Shown here piece after piece: positions 1 to 6,420 of a stretch of 10,706 nt of DNA (position 1 is the stretch's first letter; each line of letters starts with the position of its first letter). The translations under genes were made by a program, and so were the position numbers. The stretch spans positions 1 through 10,706 of the forward strand of contig DKPO01000031.1 in assembly GCA_002471225.1 (NCBI GenBank), written 5' to 3'. The notes below the pieces were generated by a model. It saw nothing but the letters and a program-made list of their open reading frames with translations, was not told the origin of the DNA and did not search any database. The stretch comes from Porphyromonadaceae bacterium UBA7332 (lineage in GTDB: Bacteria; Bacteroidota; Bacteroidia; Bacteroidales; UBA7332).

Positions 1-77
1 GCTTGTTTAGATCATCTTTCTTTTAAAAGATCATAGCAACCAACTCCCCGACTCGCTCGTCGTTTTGTTTCCCGATT
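1..77 (-). other. 5' leader of an off-window leftward transcript
   Basis: Downstream of the leftward promoter the minus strand begins with a G+C-richer stretch (gcaatcggg, gacgagcgagtcgggg) and then an AT-rich stretch carrying gatcttttaaaag and a second copy of atgatct. A G+C-rich leader directly after TACTTTTGCA, with no open reading frame, resembles leaders I associate with Bacteroidales rRNA or other stable RNA operons. No mature RNA sequence is present here, so the identity of the downstream gene is inference only; a protein gene with a long leader is also possible. Confidence 0.3.
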
Positions 78-83
78 GCGATG

Positions 84-115
84 CAAAAGTAATGCCTATT
101 ATCGAATCCCGCAAA
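84..115 (-). promoter_or_regulatory. Leftward Bacteroidota-type promoter
   Basis: Read on the minus strand, TTTG (plus-strand 112-115) is followed after 20 nt by TACTTTTG (plus-strand 84-91). This fits the Bacteroidota sigma-factor consensus of TTTG near -33 and TAnnTTTG near -7. The sequence just after the -7 box reads CATCGC, so the start site would lie near position 77 and the transcript would leave the window at its left edge. Both elements are present with good spacing, so this is the best-supported promoter in the window, although no start site has been shown. Confidence 0.6.
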
Positions 116-208
116 TGTTTTACAACATATTTTCAAATTATATTTCCAATAAATCCATATAATCCTCTGAATCAATGATTAATGGATTATTTTTTTTTTC
201 ACCGAATA

Positions 209-220
209 AACAAGCTTGTT
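209..220. repeat. 12-bp perfect palindrome
   Basis: AACAAGCTTGTT is a perfect palindrome lying about 160 bp before the lipoprotein gene and about 105 bp before its probable -7 element. It is far from both candidate promoters, so a repressor role is unclear. It could be a binding site for a dimeric protein or a chance palindrome in AT-rich DNA. Confidence 0.3.
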
Positions 221-302
221 AAACGCCCATATATTTAACATAACATATAAGCTAAAAGCAGTTTTTTTGATATAAATATAAGAGAATAAGGTAATAAAGA
301 GA

Positions 303-331
303 AAAATGTTTCTATTTTTGCGAAACATTTT
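303..331. repeat. Inverted repeat spanning the operon promoter
   Basis: AAAATGTTTC (303-312) and GAAACATTTT (322-331) are perfect 10-bp inverted repeats separated by 9 bp, and the spacer contains the -7 element. The predicted start site would lie in or near the right arm, so the left arm would not be transcribed. The repeat would therefore act in DNA, as an operator for a dimeric regulator, rather than as an RNA hairpin. The spacing is much too short for an invertible promoter segment of the kind known in Bacteroides. Confidence 0.45.
313..320 (+). promoter_or_regulatory. Probable promoter (-7 box) of the envelope operon
   Basis: TATTTTTG matches the Bacteroidota -7 consensus TAnnTTTG and lies 52 bp before the ATG at 373, giving a predicted 5' UTR of roughly 45 nt. 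No clean TTTG is found 17-23 bp upstream: the nearest T-rich TTTG ends at 269, which is too far. The -33 element is thus weak or absent, which would fit a promoter that depends on an activator. It is the only good -7 candidate near the first gene. Confidence 0.45.
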
Positions 332-372
332 ATTCATTAGACATCAAATAGAAACGTTGAAAATATATACAA

Positions 373-1698
373 ATGAAGAGAATAATAAATACACTACTCA
401 TATTAGGAGGTTTCCTTTCGTTAGGTTCTTGTTCAAATGAAAGCGATAATAATGAGATTATATATCTTACGGATGCTCAGATATCATCATTTAAATTAGA
501 AAAGAATGACTCTGTTTCTTCTAATTTAAATGAAGTGTTTTTTAGTATTGATCAAGCCAAAGGGGAAATATTCAATATAGATTCTCTTCCTTATAAAACT
601 AAATTACAGAAAATGCTGGCAAATGTTACTTTTCAGTCAGCTTCTTCAGCTAAAGTTATTGCCGGAAAGGATACCACAGAATACACTCCCACTGATTCTA
701 TAGATTTTACTAGTGGAGAAATCAAAATGATTGTCACTGCTCAGGATTATAAGACGACTAAAGAATATAGAATAAAGATAAATGTACATCAACAACTGCC
801 GGATTCAATGGTATGGCATCATCTTGCCAATGATATATACAATACACCTATATTAAATCAGAAGACTATTAATGTAGATGGCACACTATATTCCTTTGCG
901 AAAACATCTACAGGTATAAGTTTATATACAGCGGCTTTAACAAATGCTTCAACATGGAATAAAAACGCAGAAACAAATCTTCCTGGTAATACCAACATTG
1001 AATCTATATATATAGTTGACAATAAATTTGTATGTATTAGCAATGATGGACACTTATATCTTTCGATAAACGGTGTTACATGGAACCAAACAGAGAATAA
1101 ATTAGCTAATATATTAGGAGTACTACCTAATAAATCCAATATTGATAATCTTATCGGCTATAAAATTATCGATAATCAAATCAAAATTATTTATAGCGCC
1201 GATTTACAAGATTGGAAAACAGCTGATAATAGCTATGCTGTTACAAAATTCCCTGTTGAAGGCTATGCTACATGTAATTCAATAATAAACTCTACTAATT
1301 ATTTATCTATTATTGGAGGTGTCAATAATGCAGCAAGTAAATTAAACACAATTTACTTGGCTTCATTCAATACCAATAATGAACTTGACTTCAGTTCTAA
1401 TCTTACATTTAATGGTATCGCACCTATAACAAATGCGTCATGTGCATATTATAATAGCCAGATTTACTTATTTGGTGGTGATTTTAAAGACGAGCAAAAC
1501 AAAAATATCTACACATCTCTTAATGGTGGTATAAACTGGGCAAAGACAGATTCATTAGTGAGTATACCGAAAGAATTTGGCTACAGAACCGATATATCTG
1601 TTATAGCTGACTCCCAAAAGCTTTGGCTAATTGGTGGGTTCCAGAATAACACAGCAAAAACAGATGTATGGACAGCTAAGATAAATAATATAAAATAA
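373..1698 (+). CDS. Predicted surface lipoprotein, DUF6242-like, with kelch/Asp-box-like repeats
   Basis: This is a 441-residue protein of unknown function. It opens with a lipoprotein signal peptide (KR at 2-3, hydrophobic 4-17, lipobox LGSC with Cys20). The mature end, SNESDNNE, is acidic, like the signals that send Bacteroidota lipoproteins to the cell surface. Residues about 28-140 look like a beta-sandwich whose last strand (VTAQDYKTTKEYRIKINV) resembles Ig/cadherin-like domains. Residues about 145-440 carry propeller-like repeats: Asp-box-like SINGVTW (231-237) and SLNGGINW (382-389), and kelch-like IYLFGGD (374-380 region) and LWLIGGF (417-423). From memory it resembles the Bacteroidales DUF6242 family, often found before PorG-like, uppS and bamA genes; I could not search for this. 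No catalytic residues are evident. The next gene starts 6 bp after its stop, so it is probably co-transcribed with the envelope-assembly genes. A ligand-binding or structural role at the surface is inference. Confidence 0.75.
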   Translation: MKRIINTLLILGGFLSLGSCSNESDNNEIIYLTDAQISSFKLEKNDSVSSNLNEVFFSIDQAKGEIFNIDSLPYKTKLQKMLANVTFQSASSAKVIAGKDTTEYTPTDSIDFTSGEIKMIVTAQDYKTTKEYRIKINVHQQLPDSMVWHHLANDIYNTPILNQKTINVDGTLYSFAKTSTGISLYTAALTNASTWNKNAETNLPGNTNIESIYIVDNKFVCISNDGHLYLSINGVTWNQTENKLANILGVLPNKSNIDNLIGYKIIDNQIKIIYSADLQDWKTADNSYAVTKFPVEGYATCNSIINSTNYLSIIGGVNNAASKLNTIYLASFNTNNELDFSSNLTFNGIAPITNASCAYYNSQIYLFGGDFKDEQNKNIYTSLNGGINWAKTDSLVSIPKEFGYRTDISVIADSQKLWLIGGFQNNTAKTDVWTAKINNIK

Positions 1699-1704
1699 TA
1701 TGAT

Positions 1705-2394
1705 ATGCCACTATCCAGAGACTGTGTTGTCTATTGTATTCTCAGCATAACCCTTTTGTTTAATATAAATAAAAGTATTGCTCAAGAATATCTTTTAGAA
1801 ATAGGGCCTACTGGTGGAGCCAATTATTATAGCGGAGATGTTAATCAGAAACTATTTCAAAATATAGGGTATGAATTTGGGATAACACTCAAATATAATA
1901 TCAATTTACGCAATGTAGTGAAGTTAAACGTCAACCGCGAACAAATAAGATCCAAGTCCGAAACTGGCATAAATATTTTTCCATATCATCCTTACTCTTT
2001 TGAACGTTCCTTCATTGAGATCTCAAGTGGCTATGAATATAATTTCTTTAGTTATAGTGACCTTTATGAATATAATGAATCTAAGAGATGGACTCCATAT
2101 ATATACATAGGCGTAGGATATCTATATTCTTCAAATGGGAAAAATCTTGATCAGATAAATGCTTTAACATTACCTTTGGGTATCGGGTTTAAGTATAAGA
2201 TTAAAAATAGAGTCAATTTAGGTATTGAGTACTCTATGACTTGGTGTAGTAATGACAAACTAGACGGATTAAAAGATCCTTATCAGATACAATCATCTAA
2301 ATTTAAAAATAAGGATTGGATATCCTCTTTAAGAGTTTTCATTACATATGATTTTTGCAAAAAGAAATGCAATTGTCCGAGAGATTACAAATGA
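1705..2394 (+). CDS. porG: PorG/DUF6089-like outer-membrane beta-barrel protein
   Basis: This 229-residue protein has a signal peptide (hydrophobic 8-20, likely cleavage after A26 in SIAQ) followed by alternating amphipathic strands typical of a small 8-stranded outer-membrane barrel. The opening EIGPTGGANYYSGD (32-45) and late LDGLKDPY (186-193) and KNKDW (201-205) are features I associate with the DUF6089 family, which includes PorG. In P. gingivalis PorG (PG0189) is an outer-membrane part of the PorK/PorN ring of the type IX secretion system and lies directly before uppS and bamA, as here. Relatives without that system also carry DUF6089 genes, and no other type IX component is in the window, so a secretion role is not shown. 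The C-terminal tail has three cysteines (C218, C222, C224). The start at 1705 gives the signal peptide; the gap from the previous stop is 6 bp, and the stop overlaps ATGA at 2391. Confidence 0.7.
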   Translation: MPLSRDCVVYCILSITLLFNINKSIAQEYLLEIGPTGGANYYSGDVNQKLFQNIGYEFGITLKYNINLRNVVKLNVNREQIRSKSETGINIFPYHPYSFERSFIEISSGYEYNFFSYSDLYEYNESKRWTPYIYIGVGYLYSSNGKNLDQINALTLPLGIGFKYKIKNRVNLGIEYSMTWCSNDKLDGLKDPYQIQSSKFKNKDWISSLRVFITYDFCKKKCNCPRDYK

Positions 2395-2409
2395 AAAAGA
2401 GACATTACA

Positions 2410-3147
2410 ATGGATTATAAAGATCAGATTGATTTAAGTCGAGTCCCCAAACACATTGCTATCATCATGGATGGTAACGGACGCTGGGCAAAAAAGCAAG
2501 GGATGCCTCGCACATTTGGACACCAGCATGGTATTGATCCTGTAAGAAAAATCACAGAGGCAGCCGCTGAAATTGGAGTACAACATTTAACTCTATATAC
2601 TTTTTCAACTGAAAACTGGAATCGTCCTATTGAAGAGGTTCAGGCTTTAATGGAATTATTAGTCCGGGCTATTGAACACGAGACTCCTGATTTAATGAAA
2701 AAGAATGTTAGACTAAAAGCAATAGGTGATATATCTAAACTTAATAGCACTTCGATTGAGAAGCTTAACGAGTGTATATCAAAGACAGCTAACAATAACG
2801 GGATCGAGCTTATTTTAGCTCTTAGTTATTCCTCCCGGGATGAAATAACACAAAGCATAAAAAAAATAGCTCAAGATATAAACGATAAAAAAATCTCTAT
2901 AGACGATATCAGTGAAGAATTAATATCTTCAAGAATGATGACATCATTAACTCCTGATCCGGAGTTAATGATACGTACGGGAGGTGAACAACGAATAAGT
3001 AATTTTTTACTTTGGCAGTTATCTTATTCTGAGTTATATTTCACTGACGAATTTTGGCCTGATTTTAATCAACAATCCTTATATAAGGCAATTGTCGATT
3101 ACCAAAACAGAGAACGTCGATTCGGAAAAACAAGTGAACAACTATAA
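2410..3147 (+). CDS. uppS: Isoprenyl transferase (undecaprenyl diphosphate synthase, cis-prenyltransferase)
   Basis: UppS condenses farnesyl diphosphate with eight isopentenyl diphosphates into C55 undecaprenyl diphosphate, the carrier lipid for peptidoglycan and surface glycans, at the inner face of the cytoplasmic membrane. All family motifs are present: IIMDGNGRWA (18-27) with the catalytic Asp21, FGHQHG (36-41) with the conserved His38, FSTENW (65-70), RTGGEQRISNFLLWQ (189-203) and the diphosphate/Mg-binding ELYFTDEFWPDF near the end. The length of 245 residues is normal. The ATG at 2410 follows the previous stop by 15 bp and places the DGNGRW motif at the usual distance from the N terminus. 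The product specificity (C55 rather than shorter) is inferred from the family, not visible in the sequence. Confidence 0.96.
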   Translation: MDYKDQIDLSRVPKHIAIIMDGNGRWAKKQGMPRTFGHQHGIDPVRKITEAAAEIGVQHLTLYTFSTENWNRPIEEVQALMELLVRAIEHETPDLMKKNVRLKAIGDISKLNSTSIEKLNECISKTANNNGIELILALSYSSRDEITQSIKKIAQDINDKKISIDDISEELISSRMMTSLTPDPELMIRTGGEQRISNFLLWQLSYSELYFTDEFWPDFNQQSLYKAIVDYQNRERRFGKTSEQL

Positions 3148-3170
3148 ATGAAAATTAGAGCTTTTATCAT

Positions 3171-5792
3171 ATGCGCAAAAAATTAATACTATTCATGGGT
3201 TTACTAGCCTCCTTTAATTATGGAGTCTATGCCCAAGAAGAAGAAGTAATTGAGAAACCCAATATTTATTATTCTTCGAATCCTAAGAAATACGAAATTG
3301 GTGGTATTTCCATTACCGGAGCTAAAAACTATGAAGACTATGTATTGATTGGTTTTTCGGGATTAACAATCGGACAACAAATTACAGTTCCTGGTCCAGA
3401 CATTACGAATGCTGTAAACCGTTTTTGGAAGCATGGTCTATTCTCAGATGTATCTATTACAGCAGATAAAATTGTAGGTAATAAGATATATTTGAGTATC
3501 GATTTAAAGCAAAGACCTCGCATCTCTAAGATTAATTATTCAGGATTAAAGAAATCCGAAAGAGAAGATATTGATGCTAAAATTGGTTTTATTAATGGAA
3601 ATCAAATTACTCCGAATCAAATTGAGCGAGCTAAATTTCTCATAAAAAAATATTTTGATGAGAAAGGTTTTAATAATGCTGATGTAACTATTCTACAAAA
3701 AGATGATTTATCGAAAGAGAACCAAGTAATTGTAGATGTTGTTGTAGATAAAAAGGAGAAGGTTAAAGTTAACCAGATTCATATTTCGGGTAATAGCGCA
3801 CTTTCAGAAAATAAGATTGAGCGGGTAATGAAAAAGACTAATGAGCAAAAGAAGCTTATTAATTTATTCAGAACTAAAAAGTTTGTACCTGAGAACTTCG
3901 AAGCGGATAAAGAGCTAATTCTTGAAAAGTATAACGAGCTTGGTTATAGAGATGCCTTAATTGTTTCTGACAGTGTTGTTAAAGTTGATGATAAACATGT
4001 TGATATTTACCTAAACATCGATGAAGGTAATAAGTATCATGTAAGATCTATTAAATGGATTGGAAATACAATATATCCATCTGATCTTTTAAATGTTTAT
4101 TTAAAGCTTAAACCTGGTGATGTATATAATCAAAAGTTAATCACTGAAAGAACTCAAACTGATGATGATGCAATATCAAATCTTTATATGGATAAAGGAT
4201 ATTTATTCTTTCATCTAGAGCCAGTAGAGATTAATATACAAAATGACTCTGTTGATTTAGAAATGCGTATTCAAGAAGGTAAGCAGGCTACAATCAATAA
4301 AGTAACTATTACAGGTAATGACAGATTATATGAACATGTTGTAAGAAGAGAGCTTAGAACTAAGCCAGGACAACTATTCAGTAAAACAGATTTACAACGT
4401 TCTCTACGTGAGATTGCACAAACAGGCCATTTTAATCCGGAGAATTTAGTTCCGGATATTCAACCAGATCCAGAAAATGGAACAGTTGATATAGGATATC
4501 CACTGGAATCTAAAGCGAATGACCAGATTGAATTCTCTGCAGGTTGGGGACAAACAGGTATTATTGGTAAGTTGAGTTTGAAATTCACTAACTTCTCAAT
4601 AAAGAATTTATTGAACCCTAGCTCTTATAAAGGTATTATTCCTCAAGGAGACGGACAGACTTTAACAATCAGTGCCCAAACGAATGCACGCTACTATCAA
4701 CAATATAGTGTATCATTCTTTGACCCATGGTTTGGCGGCAAAAGACCTAATTCACTTTCAGTTTCTGCTTTTTATAGTAGACAAAGTGATATTAACAGTA
4801 ATTACACTAATTCATATAATCCAAACTATGGTTATGGAGGATACGGTTATCCCGGATACGGTTATGGTGGAGGGTATGGTTATGGAAACGGATATGGTTA
4901 TGATTACGATCCATCATTCGCATATGACCCGGACCAAAACTTCCAGCAAATTGGTGTAGCATTAGGATTCGGTAAAAGATTAAGCTGGCCTGATGATTAT
5001 TTCACATTCTCTGCTGAGTTATCTTATCAAAGATATATGATGAAAGATTGGAAATATTTTATCATTAGCAATGGATCAAGTAATAATCTGAGTTTGAATT
5101 TAACTTTATCGAGAAACTCTTTAGATAATCCGGTTTATACACGTAGGGGTTCTCAATTTAGTTTATCGTTAGGCATCACTCCTCCTTATTCATTATTAGG
5201 AGAGGATAAAAAAATAGATTATAATGATCCTAAAGTGCCTTTATCGAAGAAATTCAAATGGGTTGAGTATCACAAATGGAAATTTAAAGCCAGAACATTT
5301 ACTCCAATCTCACCTAACGAAAAGCTTGTTCTTGCAACACGCGTTGAATATGGTTTCTTAGGACAATTCAATAAGGATAAAAAATCTCCTTTTGAGACAT
5401 TCTATATGGGTGGTGATGGTATGTCAGGATATAGTAGTACATACTTAACAGAAACGATAGCATTGCGTGGTTATGAAAACGGATCATTGACTCCATATGG
5501 ATATGATGGTTATGCTTATTCAAGATTAGGTGTTGAGCTTAGATATCCATTAATGCTACAACCTTCATCAACAATCTATGCACTTACATTCCTTGAAGCC
5601 GGAAATGCTTGGAATGATGTTAAAAACTTCAATCCTTTTGATTTGAAGAGATCAGCGGGAGCAGGTGTACGTATTATGTTACCGATGATCGGTATGTTAG
5701 GTATAGACTGGGCATATGGATTTGATAAGGTATTCGGTACTCGTGATCATGGGGGAAGTCAGTTCCACTTTATTATCGGACAAGAGTTCTAA
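3171..5792 (+). CDS. bamA: Outer-membrane barrel assembly factor BamA (Omp85)
   Basis: BamA is the core of the complex that folds and inserts beta-barrel proteins into the outer membrane. A signal peptide (KK at 3-4, cleavage likely after A21) is followed by five POTRA domains at about 42-116, 117-197, 198-288, 289-371 and 372-450, then a 16-stranded barrel from about 453 to the C-terminal Phe873. The loop-6 motif of the Omp85 family is visible as RGY (766-768), preceded by FYMGG (744-748), and the last strand ends HFIIGQEF as a beta-signal. At 873 residues the length is typical for Bacteroidota. The unusual feature is a Gly/Tyr-rich insert at 553-579 made of GYGY repeats, placed between strands 5 and 6 and therefore probably in extracellular loop 3. 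The start at 3171 gives a good signal peptide and lies 23 bp after the uppS stop. The two ompH genes downstream encode likely chaperones for its substrates. Confidence 0.96.
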   Translation: MRKKLILFMGLLASFNYGVYAQEEEVIEKPNIYYSSNPKKYEIGGISITGAKNYEDYVLIGFSGLTIGQQITVPGPDITNAVNRFWKHGLFSDVSITADKIVGNKIYLSIDLKQRPRISKINYSGLKKSEREDIDAKIGFINGNQITPNQIERAKFLIKKYFDEKGFNNADVTILQKDDLSKENQVIVDVVVDKKEKVKVNQIHISGNSALSENKIERVMKKTNEQKKLINLFRTKKFVPENFEADKELILEKYNELGYRDALIVSDSVVKVDDKHVDIYLNIDEGNKYHVRSIKWIGNTIYPSDLLNVYLKLKPGDVYNQKLITERTQTDDDAISNLYMDKGYLFFHLEPVEINIQNDSVDLEMRIQEGKQATINKVTITGNDRLYEHVVRRELRTKPGQLFSKTDLQRSLREIAQTGHFNPENLVPDIQPDPENGTVDIGYPLESKANDQIEFSAGWGQTGIIGKLSLKFTNFSIKNLLNPSSYKGIIPQGDGQTLTISAQTNARYYQQYSVSFFDPWFGGKRPNSLSVSAFYSRQSDINSNYTNSYNPNYGYGGYGYPGYGYGGGYGYGNGYGYDYDPSFAYDPDQNFQQIGVALGFGKRLSWPDDYFTFSAELSYQRYMMKDWKYFIISNGSSNNLSLNLTLSRNSLDNPVYTRRGSQFSLSLGITPPYSLLGEDKKIDYNDPKVPLSKKFKWVEYHKWKFKARTFTPISPNEKLVLATRVEYGFLGQFNKDKKSPFETFYMGGDGMSGYSSTYLTETIALRGYENGSLTPYGYDGYAYSRLGVELRYPLMLQPSSTIYALTFLEAGNAWNDVKNFNPFDLKRSAGAGVRIMLPMIGMLGIDWAYGFDKVFGTRDHGGSQFHFIIGQEF
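4839..4907 (+). repeat. In-frame tandem repeat coding for GYGYxx in BamA
   Basis: Four degenerate units of 15-18 bp begin with GGNTAYGGTTAT: 4839-4853 (GYGYP), 4854-4871 (GYGYGG), 4872-4889 (GYGYGN) and 4890-4907 (GYGYDY). A partial unit (YGYG) precedes them. All units are multiples of three, so gain or loss of a unit would keep the bamA frame. The encoded stretch 553-579 holds 11 Tyr and 13 Gly in 27 residues. Confidence 0.85.
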
Positions 5793-5816
5793 ATATCAGA
5801 TTAATCAACGATATTT
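5791..5816 (+). repeat. Short inverted repeat between bamA and ompH
   Basis: AAATATC (5791-5797) and GATATTT (5810-5816) form a 7-bp inverted repeat with a 12-nt spacer that itself contains most of the palindrome GATTAATC (5799-5806). It begins at the bamA stop codon. No T-run follows, so it is unlikely to be a terminator; it might mark an RNA hairpin at the end of the bamA message or be chance in AT-rich DNA. Confidence 0.3.
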
Positions 5817-5840
5817 CTAATAAACTAAATTGATACTGTT

Positions 5841-6356
5841 ATGAAAAAAGTATTATTTGTTTTTATAGTAATGTTATTTACTACGTTTGCCGGATATGCG
5901 CAAAAATACGCACTTATTGATATGGAGTATATTTTAAAGAATATCCCAGCGTATGATATGGCTAATGAACAATTAAGCCAATTGTCAAAAAAATGGCAAA
6001 CTGAAGTTGAGGCACAGCTCAACGAAACAAAAACGATGTATAAGAAATATCAATCTGACTTAGCATTTTTATCTGAAGATCAGAAAGTCAAACGAGAGGA
6101 AGAAATCGTTGCTAAAGAAAAAGAAGCAATGGAATTGCAACGTAAGTATTTTGGTCCTGAAGGTGAATTATTCAAAAAAAGAGAAATCTTAATAACGCCT
6201 ATCCAGGATGATATTTACAATGCAGTAAAAGCAGTTTCTGAAGAAAGAGGTTATGCTATGGTATTAGACAGAGCATCTTCCCAAAATATCATTTATGCAA
6301 CGCCTCGAATAGATATAAGTAATGAAGTCCTTGCCAAATTAGGAATTTCAAAATAA
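5841..6356 (+). CDS. ompH: OmpH/Skp-family periplasmic chaperone, first copy
   Basis: This 171-residue protein has a signal peptide (KK at 2-3, hydrophobic 4-17, cleavage likely after A20 before Q21) and the OmpH/Skp layout: a short beta-strand start (KYALIDMEYIL, 22-32), two long charged helices that would form the coiled-coil tentacles (about 38-135), and a C-terminal strand segment (YAMVLDRAS, 138-146, and NIIYATP, 149-155) that completes the trimer body. Skp proteins are holdases that keep unfolded outer-membrane proteins soluble on the way to BamA, which fits its place 48 bp after bamA. The length matches the family (E. coli Skp is 161). In P. gingivalis the matching pair is PG0192/PG0193. 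Possible division of labour with the next gene cannot be read from the sequence. Confidence 0.92.
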   Translation: MKKVLFVFIVMLFTTFAGYAQKYALIDMEYILKNIPAYDMANEQLSQLSKKWQTEVEAQLNETKTMYKKYQSDLAFLSEDQKVKREEEIVAKEKEAMELQRKYFGPEGELFKKREILITPIQDDIYNAVKAVSEERGYAMVLDRASSQNIIYATPRIDISNEVLAKLGISK

Positions 6357-6361
6357 TTATC

Positions 6362-6369
6362 TACATTTG
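6362..6369 (+). promoter_or_regulatory. Possible internal promoter (-7 box) before the second ompH
   Basis: TACATTTG is a perfect TAnnTTTG match in the 64-bp gap between the two ompH genes, 51 bp before the second start codon. No matching TTTG lies 17-23 bp upstream, so support rests on the -7 box and its position in a gap longer than most in this cluster. If real, the second chaperone could be made independently of bamA. Confidence 0.3.
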
Positions 6370-6420
6370 TGTAATGAACAAAGAACTTAAGTAGAATAAC
6401 TAATTAATTTATAAAAGACT

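Larger units (their letters stand above)
1..372. other. Intergenic region between divergent transcription units
   Basis: No credible coding sequence is seen on either strand. The left third (about 1-115) is richer in G+C and carries a leftward promoter-like signal. The remainder is very AT-rich, with a run of ten T at 190-199, a 12-bp palindrome at 209-220, and a rightward -7 element at 313-320 inside an inverted repeat. The arrangement suggests two divergent transcripts, one leaving the window to the left and one feeding the lipoprotein gene at 373. Confidence 0.7.

Noticed and set aside
190..199. Run of ten T as a terminator or slippage switch
   Set aside because: No stable hairpin precedes it on either strand and it is in noncoding DNA about 120 bp from the -7 box, so no function can be supported.
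303..331. Invertible (phase-variable) promoter segment
   Set aside because: The spacer between the repeats is 9 bp, far too short for the site-specific inversions known in Bacteroides, and no invertase gene is present.
858..1139. Minus-strand 93-codon frame opposite the lipoprotein gene
   Set aside because: Overlaps a well-supported lipoprotein gene and shows no family motif or promoter.
4672..4959. Plus-strand 95-codon frame inside bamA
   Set aside because: It is a +1 shadow of the Gly/Tyr repeat region; its Met/Val/Ile-rich ending simply reflects the repeated GGTTAT codons read out of frame.
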